NCBI GenBank assembly: GCA_020847555.1
Contig: JADLBT010000232.1
Location: 1 to 37,243, forward strand
Source: Gemmataceae bacterium
GTDB lineage: Bacteria > Planctomycetota > Planctomycetia > Gemmatales > Gemmataceae
DNA length: 37,243 bases
Direction of reading: 5' to 3'
Shown here: one piece after another, positions 16,158-23,424 of the stretch
Position numbering within the stretch: the first letter of the stretch is position 1
Layout: every line of letters begins with the position of its first letter
Translations under genes and position numbers: made by a program
Notes under the pieces: model-generated
Databases searched by the model: none
Seen by the model: the letters and a program-made list of their open reading frames with translations, nothing else
Told to the model about the DNA's origin: nothing

Positions 16158-17749
16158 CACGCCTCCACGGAGGGAGGGCCATCAAGGTTTGTCTGCACCT
16201 TCGCCAGCGGGCGGGGCGGATCCCACCGGGCCGTCAGCCGCGAAACGACCGGCAGGAGGACCACCCCGGCCGCGGCCGCCAGCGTCTTGAACGGGAACAG
16301 CATGTTCCCACCTGCATCATACCAGTCCCGTGGACTTCCCGGCAGGACGCCGTCGAGCAGTTCCGGGTAAGGGAGGAAGGCGGGCAGCCCAAAGATGGGC
16401 TCGCCGCCGCCGAGTCGCAGCACCACCGAGGCAGCGAACGCGACCACTGACCCGGTCCGGTTCGCCCGCGGGTCGAAGAGCGCCATGACCAGTTGCGGGA
16501 ACAGCAGGACGAAGACGAGGTCGCTCGTGAAGAACCACAGATCCTGCACGGTCCTGCCGCGCAGCGCCAGGACGGCCGCGCCGGCCCCGAGCAAGATAAT
16601 GCTGGACCGGATCGCGATCTTCATGCCCGCCACGGACACGCGCGGCGCCAGCAGCGGGCGGTAGACGTTCCAGCTGAACATCGATCCGGCCGACAGGATC
16701 GAGGCGCTGAAGCTGGACGTCACCGCCCCGACGATGGCCGCCAACCCGAGGATGGAGATCAGGTAAGGGGTCAGGTGGCGCAGCACCAGGGGCAGCGCCA
16801 GGTCCGGTTCGGCCCGCAACTGGGTGGCCTCGGCGGCGCCCCACGGATAGACGGCAGCGGCCATGCCGAGCAGCAGCGGGGGCAGCGTCAGGACGATGGT
16901 GAGCACCCCGGCCAGAATGGAGTGGCTGGCCGCACGGGCCGGCGTCTCGCAGGACAGGACGCGCTGGAAGTAGCAGTTCCACGGGATGCCGCCGAGCAGG
17001 AGCATGACGCTCACGTCCCACCAGTTGACGGCCTTCGGCACGGTCCATCCGCGGTCCGGTGGATCGAGTGCAGGCAGCACGACCGCAGCCCCCGGCCGGG
17101 CCAGGTACTGCTCGGCACCGTGGACCAGTCCGCCCACCTGATCGAGCGCAAACGGCAAGGCGGCGAGCAGGCCGATCGGGATCAGAGCGAGCTGGAACAG
17201 ATCCGTGTAGGCGACCGACCACATGCCGCCGAGCATGGTGTAGGCGGTGACAACGACCGCCGACAGGACGATGGCCTGCGTCCCGTCCATGCCGAGGATG
17301 ACCTGGAACGTCCGCCCGATGGCGACCAGCAGGGCGGCCGACCAGATGACCTCGCCAAGCATGGCCGGCACGAACAGAACCGCCGCCCAGCGCTTGCCGT
17401 AGCGCGACTCGAACGGGTCGATGAGGGTCGAATACTCCAGGGCGCGCATGCGGCGGGCAAAGAACAGGCCGCCGAGGATCAGGCTGATGCCGAAGCACAT
17501 CCCGCCCTGCAGGCCACGCGCGAGGCTGTCGCTGGAGGCGCCCTCGGCCGTGCCGAGGAGGTAGCCGCCATCAACCCAGGTGGCGGTCATGGTCATGACG
17601 GCGAGCCACAGCGGCATGGTACGGCCGGCGACCATCAGTTCGGCCGCAGTCCCCTCGCGTACCTTGCGTGCGGCGAACCAGCCGATCAGCAGGAAGGCCG
17701 CGTACATGGCGACGACCGCCGCCAGTCCGCCCCAGTGGACTCCGCCCAT
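16157..17749 (-). CDS. Sodium:solute symporter of the high-affinity choline transporter (CHT1/SLC5A7) type
   Basis: 530 residues with about 13 membrane segments, SSS family. Several stretches resemble the animal choline transporter CHT1 as I recall it: MTMTATWVDGGYLLGTAE (about 53-70), LILGGLFFARRMR, LIDPFESRYGKRW, LLLGGIPWNCYFQRVLS (about 235-252), and GGGEP with FPFKTLA near the C-terminus. It would import choline, or a related quaternary amine, with sodium. GGAGGG lies 6 bases before the ATG. Its stop overlaps the start of the Pcs-like gene by one base, so the two are translationally coupled: import followed directly by incorporation into phosphatidylcholine. Substrate is inferred from similarity and context, not shown. 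Confidence 0.85.
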   Translation of the reverse strand: MGGVHWGGLAAVVAMYAAFLLIGWFAARKVREGTAAELMVAGRTMPLWLAVMTMTATWVDGGYLLGTAEGASSDSLARGLQGGMCFGISLILGGLFFARRMRALEYSTLIDPFESRYGKRWAAVLFVPAMLGEVIWSAALLVAIGRTFQVILGMDGTQAIVLSAVVVTAYTMLGGMWSVAYTDLFQLALIPIGLLAALPFALDQVGGLVHGAEQYLARPGAAVVLPALDPPDRGWTVPKAVNWWDVSVMLLLGGIPWNCYFQRVLSCETPARAASHSILAGVLTIVLTLPPLLLGMAAAVYPWGAAEATQLRAEPDLALPLVLRHLTPYLISILGLAAIVGAVTSSFSASILSAGSMFSWNVYRPLLAPRVSVAGMKIAIRSSIILLGAGAAVLALRGRTVQDLWFFTSDLVFVLLFPQLVMALFDPRANRTGSVVAFAASVVLRLGGGEPIFGLPAFLPYPELLDGVLPGSPRDWYDAGGNMLFPFKTLAAAAGVVLLPVVSRLTARWDPPRPLAKVQTNLDGPPSVEA

Positions 17750-17824
17750 GACACACCCTCCGGCGCAGAGGGACCGCAGACGCCGCAGGGCGCCCGTCTT
17801 CCTTCAGTCACCGGCAGAGAGGGT

Positions 17825-17854
17825 AATATAACGGCGGTGTTCCTGGAATCCGAA
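17825..17854 (-). promoter_or_regulatory. Possible promoter of the transporter-Pcs operon
   Basis: On the minus strand TATATT (17830-17825) has a weak TTCGGA (17854-17849) 18 bases upstream. It would give a leader of about 70 bases. The -35 match is poor and the call is tentative. Confidence 0.3.
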
Positions 17855-17919
17855 CTTGGGACTGCCGGACCAAACCCGGTGCAGCGGGCGCCCCGGAGGG
17901 CGACTTGCTCGGCGGACGG

Positions 17920-17981
17920 CAAGACCGTAAGACAAGCCGGGTCTTGTTGACCACTGGGTTCGGGCCGCCGACGGGCGGCCC
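17920..17981 (+). promoter_or_regulatory. Two stem-loops in the leader of the DEAD-box helicase gene
   Basis: CAAGACC (17920-17926) pairs with GGTCTTG (17940-17946), and GGGCCGCC (17962-17969) with GGCGGCCC (17974-17981) around a 4-base loop. The second hairpin ends just before the ribosome site GGGAG (17983-17987). Leader structure next to the ribosome site of an RNA-unwinding enzyme could serve feedback control; this is inference. Confidence 0.45.
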
Positions 17982-17993
17982 CGGGAGTTTGTC

Positions 17994-19265
17994 ATGCCGT
18001 TCAAGGCCCTCGGCCTGCATCCCCATCTCGTCCAGGCAACGCGCGAGATGCGCTACGCCGAACCGACCCCCATTCAGGCCGAGGCCATCCCGCCCATCCT
18101 CGCCGGCCGCGATCTGATCGCGACCGCCCAGACGGGGACCGGGAAAACCGCCGCCTTCCTGCTGCCCATCCTGCACCGCCTGCTGGGCCTCTCCCACGGA
18201 GCGACGCAGGCGCTGGTCATCACCCCGACGCGCGAACTCGCCCAGCAGATCGACGACGTTTGCCTGGGCCTCGCGTACCACACCCCGCTGCGGGTCGGCC
18301 TCCTCGTGGGCGGGGCAGCGATGGGTCCGCAGGAGAAGGCCCTGCGCGCCGGCGTGGAACTCGTCGTCGCCACGCCCGGCCGACTGCTGGACCACATGCG
18401 GCAGAACCAGGCCCGCTTCGACCAGCTGCACACCCTCGTTCTCGACGAGGCCGACCGGATGCTCGACATGGGCTTCCTGCCCGACCTCAAGCGGATCGTC
18501 GCGCGTCTGCCAGCCCGCAAGCAGACGCTCCTCTTCTCCGCGACCATGCCGCCGGTGATCGCCCGGCTCGCCAAGGAGATCCTGCGCGATCCGCTGACGG
18601 TGGAGATCGGCCGGCGCAGCGCCCCGGCGGTCGGCATCACCCAGGCCGCGTACCCGGTCCCCGAGCACCTCAAGACGCCGCTGCTCCGGCATCTGCTGCG
18701 GCATACCGAGATGCCCTCGGTACTCGTCTTCACGCGCACCAAGCAACTCGCCCGCCGGCTGACGCGCATCGTGGCGGCGGACGGGTTCACGGTCGCGGAG
18801 TTGCACAGCAACCTGACGCAGCCGCAGCGGAACCGCGCGATGGAGGGGTTCCGGCGCGGGGACTACCAGGTCATGGTGGCGACGAACATCGCGGCGCGTG
18901 GGCTGGACGTGGAGCACATCACGCACGTCATCAGCTTCGACGTGCCGGCGGTGCCGGACGACTACGTCCACCGGATCGGCCGGACCGGCCGGGCCGAGGC
19001 GGAGGGCGATGCGTGGGTGCTCGTCTCGCCCGCCGAGGAGAAATCGCTCGCCCGGATCGAGCGGCAGATCGGTCAGCGACTGCCGCGCGTCACCCTGCCG
19101 GACTTCGACTACAAGCAGATCGTGCCCACGACCGGGGGAAAGTCCGGCCAGCGAAAGAGCGGCGAGCGCGGGGACCGAAGTTCCCGGCGGCCGCGCGACG
19201 GGGAGCAGGGGGCGCACACGTCCGGCCGTAACGGCCAGCAACCCCGCGGGCGCAGGCGCTGCTGA
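17994..19265 (+). CDS. DEAD-box ATP-dependent RNA helicase, RhlE-like
   Basis: 423 residues with a full motif set: Q motif (F3 and PTPIQ, about 24-28), AQTGTGKT (45-52), PTRELAQQ, TPGR, DEAD (151-154), SAT, VLVFTRTK, TNIAARGLDV and HRIGRTGRA. Two RecA-like domains are followed by a basic, Gly/Ser/Arg-rich tail of about 50 residues that would bind RNA loosely. The short core plus basic tail is typical of RhlE-group helicases, which help rRNA maturation or RNA decay, often in the cold. GGGAG lies 6 bases before the ATG. It is divergent from the choline transporter gene and stands alone. Confidence 0.93.
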   Translation: MPFKALGLHPHLVQATREMRYAEPTPIQAEAIPPILAGRDLIATAQTGTGKTAAFLLPILHRLLGLSHGATQALVITPTRELAQQIDDVCLGLAYHTPLRVGLLVGGAAMGPQEKALRAGVELVVATPGRLLDHMRQNQARFDQLHTLVLDEADRMLDMGFLPDLKRIVARLPARKQTLLFSATMPPVIARLAKEILRDPLTVEIGRRSAPAVGITQAAYPVPEHLKTPLLRHLLRHTEMPSVLVFTRTKQLARRLTRIVAADGFTVAELHSNLTQPQRNRAMEGFRRGDYQVMVATNIAARGLDVEHITHVISFDVPAVPDDYVHRIGRTGRAEAEGDAWVLVSPAEEKSLARIERQIGQRLPRVTLPDFDYKQIVPTTGGKSGQRKSGERGDRSSRRPRDGEQGAHTSGRNGQQPRGRRRC

Positions 19266-19448
19266 GAGCGGGTTGCCAAGAGCTACCGGAGCAAACGCGA
19301 CGAGCCGGAAGCGTCATGGCGTTTGGTCCGGCGGCACTAACCGGTCCGGCGCTCCCGCCGCTTACTCCGCTCTGCTGCATGCACGGCTCGAACACCGTGA
19401 AGCGGATCGAGGACAAATTTACAATCGCTCCTCCCCGCCGCCGCCCGG
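19266..19448. other. Non-coding stretch after the helicase gene
   Basis: No supportable gene. No terminator with a T-run was found for the helicase. The stretch leads into the dyads and sigma54 promoter annotated separately. Confidence 0.5.
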
Positions 19449-19449
19449 A

Positions 19450-19517
19450 GTGTAATTCTTACACCCCCACGCGAGGCGAGCGCTTCCGCCATGTGTTGCG
19501 CAATCCTTTCCGCAACA
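19450..19517 (+). promoter_or_regulatory. Two dyads upstream of the sigma54 promoter: candidate enhancer sites
   Basis: GTGTAA (19450-19455) mirrors TTACAC (19459-19464) around three bases. TGTTGCG (19494-19500) mirrors CGCAACA (19511-19517) around ten bases, with a further TTGCG half-site at 19523-19527. Their centres fall about 123 and 75 bases before the expected transcription start, the distance usual for activators of sigma54 polymerase. Confidence 0.55.
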
Positions 19518-19548
19518 ATCGTTTGCGACTATTCGCCGCGGCCAGGAG

Positions 19549-19572
19549 CGTACTGGCACGGTTGTTGCAGTT
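19549..19572 (+). promoter_or_regulatory. Full-consensus sigma54 (RpoN) -24/-12 promoter
   Basis: The bases 19553-19569 read CTGGCACG, GTTG, TTGCA, an exact fit to YTGGCACG-N4-TTGCW; flanking bases also fit the extended mrNrY and NNw positions. GG (19555-19556) and GC (19567-19568) are 10 bases apart as required. Expected start is near 19580, 42 bases before the 65-aa gene. An 8-bp stem with a CCGC loop (19579-19598, one G-U pair) would lie at the very 5' end of the RNA. Confidence 0.85.
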
Positions 19573-19621
19573 AAAGGAAACCGTTCCCGCGAGCGGTTCG
19601 GTAACGAAAGGGTGGTGTCTT

Positions 19622-19819
19622 ATGAGCCGACGCGAGATGGATTTGTTGTGGCTCAAGGATGTCCTGGAACAACTCTCGGCCCGCCGGCAGCAGCTGGAAT
19701 GGGCCGAGGATCCTGAGACGGTCCGCGTGGTCGCCGAAAGCATGATCCGCGACCTGGATTGTTGCCGCCGGCTGTGCGAAAGTCTGCACCAGCGCGGCGC
19801 GCTCCGGCAAGCGGTTTGA
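19622..19819 (+). CDS. Small helical protein, 65 aa, under sigma54 control
   Basis: A 65-residue soluble protein rich in Leu, Arg and Glu, likely two or three helices, with a Cys cluster near residues 48-54 (DCCRRLC) and no membrane segment. GAAAGGG lies about 9 bases before the ATG. The same frame is open upstream to 19316, but the sigma54 start near 19580 and the leader hairpin fix the start at 19622. It is transcribed alone: perfect RpoN promoter upstream, terminator at 19905-19938 downstream, giving a transcript of about 360 bases. Function unknown; the regulation suggests a conditional role (nitrogen, envelope or stress response). The transcript could also act as an RNA. Confidence 0.7.
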   Translation: MSRREMDLLWLKDVLEQLSARRQQLEWAEDPETVRVVAESMIRDLDCCRRLCESLHQRGALRQAV

Positions 19820-19904
19820 CGACCTTCTTCCCCCTGAAGTCCCCCTGGGCCGCTCCCCCGGCGGCCCCACCTACCCCGATCCAATTCCCCCGACCCACCA
19901 CATG

Positions 19905-19938
19905 GACCGGCGGCCCCGCAGCCGCCGGTCGTCTTTTT
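19905..19938 (+). terminator. Rho-independent terminator of the sigma54 unit
   Basis: Perfect 10-bp stem GACCGGCGGC (19905-19914) with GCCGCCGGTC (19921-19930), 6-base loop, then GTC and five T (19934-19938). Confidence 0.9.
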
Positions 19939-19989
19939 GGGAGGTGGTCACGAGAGAATCGCCTCGGCCGGTGGTAGCCGAATCGTGGC

Positions 19990-20685
19990 TCAGAGCGGCA
20001 CCGTCGCCGGCTTGCCGTTGTCGCGCAAGTTGAGCCCGAGCAAAAACGGCACCGCCGTCTCGCTCCACTTCTTCGCCGACGGATATCGGCTCGCGCTGCC
20101 GCCGAAGCAGCTCCGCAGCATGTCGGTGTCGATCACCCCCGGGTTGAGCGGGACCGCCGCCATGCCGCGCGGCAGTTCCTGGGCGAGAGCCTGGGTCAGC
20201 CCCTCGATGGCCCACTTGCTGGCGCAGTACGGGGCCACCTCCGCCGACGTCGAGCGGCCCCAGCCCGAGCTGAAGTTGACGATCACGCCGGTCCGCCGCG
20301 CCACCATCGCCGGCACGAAATGCCGGATCACGTTCGCCACGCCCTTGACGTTCACGTCCAGCACCTGGTTGAACTCCTCCACCGGCACCTGCCAGAGGGG
20401 CGCGTTCTGGTTGATGACCGCGGCGTTGTTGACGAGCAGGTCCGGCGCCCCGCGGCTGGACAGCAGGCGCGCCGCCCACGGCTCGACCTGACTCTCCAGC
20501 GCCACGTCCACCATCGCGAAATCGTGCGGCGGTCCATACCGGCGCCGGAGGTTCTCCACCCCCTCACGCGACCGGCCGCATCCACACACGGTATGCCCCA
20601 ACTCGATGAATTTCTCCACCATCGCCAGCCCCAGTCCGCGGGTGGCGCCCGTCACAACAATCAACTTCGGCTGATGGCGAGCCAT
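19990..20685 (-). CDS. Short-chain dehydrogenase/reductase
   Basis: 231 residues, classical SDR. Cofactor loop TGATRGLG (12-19), NNAAV (86-90), VNVKG (111-115), Ser at 139/140, and catalytic Tyr153 and Lys157 in YCASK; PGVIDTDM follows. Acidic Asp60 in MVD fits the adenine-ring position, and GRSR after beta-2 suggests NADP(H). The substrate is unknown. The start at 20685 is preferred because GAGGGG lies 8 bases upstream; a start at 20703 would add six residues and has no ribosome site. It converges on the sigma54 unit and is not clearly in an operon. Confidence 0.88.
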   Translation of the reverse strand: MARHQPKLIVVTGATRGLGLAMVEKFIELGHTVCGCGRSREGVENLRRRYGPPHDFAMVDVALESQVEPWAARLLSSRGAPDLLVNNAAVINQNAPLWQVPVEEFNQVLDVNVKGVANVIRHFVPAMVARRTGVIVNFSSGWGRSTSAEVAPYCASKWAIEGLTQALAQELPRGMAAVPLNPGVIDTDMLRSCFGGSASRYPSAKKWSETAVPFLLGLNLRDNGKPATVPL

Positions 20686-21182
20686 GCCGCCCACCCCTCT
20701 CATCAGGCCACAGCGGTACGATACGGTCGAATTAGTTTATGCTAACCGATCGGCGCGCGTGTGTCCAACAGATCGGCCCACAAACCGAAAACGGAAAACG
20801 GGAGGGTTACGGACCCGCGAGGTAGCCTGTGGACCTGGGGTACACGACAAGCAAAACAAGGAGGACAAGGCCGCCTGCCTGGTCAGTTTGCAAAGCCAGG
20901 TACACGCGTGCGACCCGTAACCGGAGCCGCCGGAGTCGTTCCTCGAACCCCGGCGGATGCATGACTGGTCCAGCAGATGAAGGGGCAAGCGGGAGATGCT
21001 CCCCAGGAAGAGGCGGAGCAAGAAGATGCGTCCACGCTCGACGAAACGCCGCCGACGCCGAGACAACGCCCCGGCGCGTCGGCGACCTGGAGCAGATCAG
21101 CCATCGCGGCCAGAGCCTGGAAGTGAGGCCCATCCATCGGGCTGAGCACCGCGACCGAATCCACGTTCAGCTGCAGCACAGT
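20686..21182. other. Region without a supportable gene
   Basis: About 500 bp. Open frames exist on both strands but have atypical composition and no clear ribosome sites. The minus strand may hold the further decayed 3' half of the pseudogene that follows (a frame ending near SPMDGPHFQALAAMADLL), but this could not be matched to the family. An AT-richer patch at 20725-20750 may carry the promoter of the SDR gene. Confidence 0.4.
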
Positions 21183-21439
21183 TGCGGTCCAACCCCGGGC
21201 TGTCCCGCAGTACGAACTCGAACGGCCGCGACACCGTGCCGGCAGTGACCGGCGGGGTCTCCCACCGAAACGCGGAGTACGGGCGTCGGCCAGCAAGGCG
21301 TTGAACTGCGCCCGGAAGCCGGCGTCGCCCTGCCATGCGCGGATCACCTCGGCGAAGGTGGCCGGGCGCTCGTCGAGGGGGTGACGGCGAACCGCAGTCC
21401 GCGGGCGTCGGCCAGTTCCTCGCTCCGGGCGCTCCACAT
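21183..21439 (-). pseudogene. Frameshifted remnant of a DUF6940-like gene
   Basis: From the ATG at 21439 the minus strand reads MWSARSEELADARGLRFAVTP, then must shift frame to continue as LDERPATFAEVIRAWQGDAG and LLADA, and shift again to continue as YSAFRWETPPVTAG and SRPFEFVLRDSPGL. Joined, these pieces match the start, TFAEV-W, LLAD-SAF-WETPP and PFEFVL-DSP signatures I recall for the DUF6940 family. The first shift lies at a run of five G (plus strand about 21376-21380) and could be a sequencing error, but the second break and the loss of a recognisable C-terminus argue for real decay. Function of the family is unknown. Confidence 0.7.
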
Positions 21440-21457
21440 CCGCTATGCCCTCTACCG

Positions 21458-21554
21458 CCGAACCAACGGATGAAGCTGACCGAGGCCGCCGGAGAACCCC
21501 CGCGCCGCGGAGGACCAAGGACGCGGCCCCGGTCAGCTTCAGCCGCTGGTTCGG
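21458..21554. repeat. 97-bp MITE-like inverted repeat
   Basis: Two 30-base arms, 21458-21487 and 21525-21554, are inverted copies with 27 of 30 positions matching. The 37-base centre holds a smaller CCGCGCCGCGG palindrome. Read as protein the left arm gives NQRMKLTEA, a peptide I recall from spurious translations of dispersed repeats in other genomes. It abuts the start of the DUF6940-like pseudogene. No transposase is present. Confidence 0.75.
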
Positions 21555-21637
21555 CCTTGAGTATCTACGATGTCCCCTTTTCCCCCCTCACGGACCATTC
21601 GGTGTCTTCTCTGTCTCGCAGGGCGGGGTCGAGTCGA

Positions 21638-22525
21638 TTACTTCGCACGCTTGTACACGATGAGCATGACGCTCGCGGTGGAGGCACCGGTCTTGAACTC
21701 AAACGGGCGGGGCCTGTTCTGGAATGCGTCGCAGCAGAGGGTGAGTGTGTCGTCCTCGACTTTGATGATGCCTCTGAACATGTAGCCGTTCATCTTCAGG
21801 TCGATACCCATCGGATCGGTGCCGGCGACGAGCGCGAATGTTCCGCTCTCAACGCCGTTGTTGACGGTCAGCTTTCGCGTGTACTTCGTACCCGTGACGG
21901 TGAGCGGGTGGCCCTTCGCGGACGGAACGGTCGGGAACCCGAGTTGGGCGGTTTCGATCACCCACGACCCCTGCATGCTCTTCAGGAAGGCGTCCGTCTT
22001 GTCGGCGTCGGCGGCCGAGCCTTTCGTGCCGGTCGGCGGACCCTTCTCGGTGGGTGCCGTGTCCTTCTTCGCCGTCGGCGGGACAGTGGCAACGCCACTC
22101 ACCCTGGCCAGTTCAGCTTTGGCTGCAGTGGCCTCAGCTTTGGCGACTTGAAGTTCAGCGCGTGCCTTGCGAAGTTCGGAATCATTGGCAGTCTGCCCTG
22201 GATCATCGTCACTCTTCTTGGTTTGCGAAGACTTGAGGAAATACCCGCCGCCCGCGCCCACAAGCAGCATCGCCGCCATCCCGACAAGCCAGGGCCAAAC
22301 AGCCCGCCGCGCGGGGCGCTCCGGCTCCTTCTTGCGCGGTGCCGACCGCTCCTCGCGGGGCGTGGACCCCTCACCTGGCTCATCTAAAGATACAGCCGGC
22401 TCCCGAGACGGAACCGTGATGCGCTGGCCGCACCCTGGACACTTGACCGACTTGCCGGCATACTCGTCCTTGACCCGGCACGGCTTGCCGCAGTCAGGGT
22501 TCTTGCATCGGATGCTGATCGTCAT
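21638..22525 (-). CDS. Zinc-ribbon membrane protein with C-terminal TIGR03067 domain
   Basis: 295 residues. N-terminal zinc ribbon (C7, C12, C16, C29, C32 with CPGCG), a charged Pro/Arg-rich linker, membrane helix at about 76-97, a short coiled coil at about 113-140 (repeated AKAE), a Thr/Pro/Lys linker, and a C-terminal domain from about 180. The last part follows the TIGR03067 pattern known mainly from planctomycetes: MQGSWVIETAQL, GTKYTRKLTV, IDLKMNG, GIIKVEDDTLTLCCD, RPFEFKTG and a final ML-V-KR. It would be cytoplasmic at the N-terminus and external at the C-terminus. Start at 22525 chosen for GAGGA 6 bases upstream; a GTG nine codons earlier is possible. Function unknown. Confidence 0.85.
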   Translation of the reverse strand: MTISIRCKNPDCGKPCRVKDEYAGKSVKCPGCGQRITVPSREPAVSLDEPGEGSTPREERSAPRKKEPERPARRAVWPWLVGMAAMLLVGAGGGYFLKSSQTKKSDDDPGQTANDSELRKARAELQVAKAEATAAKAELARVSGVATVPPTAKKDTAPTEKGPPTGTKGSAADADKTDAFLKSMQGSWVIETAQLGFPTVPSAKGHPLTVTGTKYTRKLTVNNGVESGTFALVAGTDPMGIDLKMNGYMFRGIIKVEDDTLTLCCDAFQNRPRPFEFKTGASTASVMLIVYKRAK

Positions 22526-22591
22526 CTTGTATCCTCGACACCGCCGAACCACTTATTATGCCGCACTGGCGCGGTATAACACGTTAGGCTG

Positions 22592-22644
22592 GCGCGGGTT
22601 TAGCCTGGCCAGCCGACGGCTGGCCAGGCTAACACGACCCGCGC
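22592..22644. repeat. Strong intergenic palindrome
   Basis: TTAGCCTGGCCAGCC (22600-22614) is perfectly complementary to GGCTGGCCAGGCTAA (22618-22632) around GAC. The stem continues outward with GCGCGGGT (22592-22599) and ACCCGCGC (22637-22644) after a 4-base bulge, about 23 pairs in all. There is no T-run, so it resembles a REP-like element more than a terminator. Confidence 0.8.
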
Positions 22645-22811
22645 GGCTTATCAAACGTTGCGCCGTCTGCGCACCCTGTTCGGGTCAGGCGCAGTCTATT
22701 CCAACTATCTCCCTCTCGCTTGACTGATGTTCCCCAGGCCAGCCCAGCTCGTCAAGCAAAAATCAACAAAAAAGGCGAAGCGAGCAAGGTGCAAGGTCAC
22801 AACACCTCCCC

Positions 22812-22840
22812 CTGACGGTCCCGTTCTCCCGCCTTATAAT
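22812..22840 (+). promoter_or_regulatory. Sigma70-type promoter for the DUF1499 gene
   Basis: Perfect -10 TATAAT (22835-22840) with CTGACG (22812-22817) exactly 17 bases upstream. Start expected near 22847, about 53 bases before the gene. Confidence 0.6.
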
Positions 22841-22899
22841 AACCGTTGCAGCCTCGACATACCGGGCAGCCCCCGTCACGACCGAGGAGCCTCGCAACG

Positions 22900-23280
22900 A
22901 TGGCATGGTTGAGTCGCTTCCTCGCCGGGTTCACGCGCAACTGGGCGGACACAGACGAGCCCGGCGATTTCGGCCTGCAGCCGGCCGACCTGCCGCTGGC
23001 GCCCGCCGACGCCCTCGAACGGGTCGAGGCGGCCGTCCGCAGCCTGCCGTGCTGGAGACTGGTGGCGGTCCAGCGCAAGGCGGGCGTGCTCTACGCCAGC
23101 CGCCGCACCCGCCTGTGGGGCTTCATCGACGACATCACCGTTCGCGTCGCGCCCGCCGCTGGCGGCAGCCGGATCCACGCACGCAGCCAGTCGCGCGTCG
23201 GCAAGGGCGATCTCGGCCAGAACCGGCGCAACCTCCGCGAACTCTTCGCTATTCTCGGCTCCTCTTCTTCCGCGACTTGA
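22900..23280 (+). CDS. DUF1499 family protein
   Basis: 126 residues. The core WRLVAVQRKAGVLYASRRTR, LWGFIDDITVRV, SRIHARSQSRVGKGDLGQN and RRNLRELF follows the DUF1499 pattern found in many bacteria. The N-terminus is short and hydrophobic-basic but is not a convincing signal peptide. GAGGAG lies about 10 bases before the ATG; an in-frame ATG at 22846 would lie before that site and at the predicted transcription start, so it is not used. The biochemical role is unknown. It precedes purD by 144 bp on the same strand and could share its transcript. Confidence 0.85.
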   Translation: MAWLSRFLAGFTRNWADTDEPGDFGLQPADLPLAPADALERVEAAVRSLPCWRLVAVQRKAGVLYASRRTRLWGFIDDITVRVAPAAGGSRIHARSQSRVGKGDLGQNRRNLRELFAILGSSSSAT

Positions 23281-23371
23281 CTCCAAGCCCTCGCCGGCAG
23301 CCCCGGAACGAGCAGGGCGAATCGGCATCGTCCGCTCACCTTCGCGCCGCCTCATACAATGAGGGCTGGCT

Positions 23372-23407
23372 GCAGCGCGGGCGGGTCTGACTCGCCACCC
23401 GCGCTGC
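23372..23407 (+). promoter_or_regulatory. Leader stem-loop just upstream of purD
   Basis: GCAGCGCGGG (23372-23381) pairs perfectly with CCCGCGCTGC (23398-23407), with an inner GCGGGT/CTCGC pairing. The stem ends 5 bases before the ribosome site GAGGA (23413-23417). It could affect initiation or act as an attenuator; no known riboswitch class was recognised. Confidence 0.4.
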
Positions 23408-23424
23408 GGTACGAGGAACGTCGC

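Larger units (their letters stand above)
22526..22899. other. Intergenic region between divergent genes
   Basis: 374 bp with no supportable gene. It holds the strong palindrome at 22592-22644 and a sigma70-like promoter at 22812-22840, both listed separately. Confidence 0.6.

Noticed and set aside
19316..19621. Upstream extension of the 65-aa gene to 167 codons
   Set aside because: The extension crosses the dyads and the perfect sigma54 promoter and has low-complexity translation; the RNA would start only near 19580.
20829..21248. A 139-codon open frame on the plus strand
   Set aside because: Arg/Thr-rich translation without motif, no ribosome site, and it overlaps the pseudogene remnant.
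21335..22387. A 350-codon open frame on the plus strand containing NQRMKLTEA
   Set aside because: It runs across the pseudogene, the MITE-like repeat and the complement of the TIGR03067 gene, so it is a composite of non-coding and antisense sequence.
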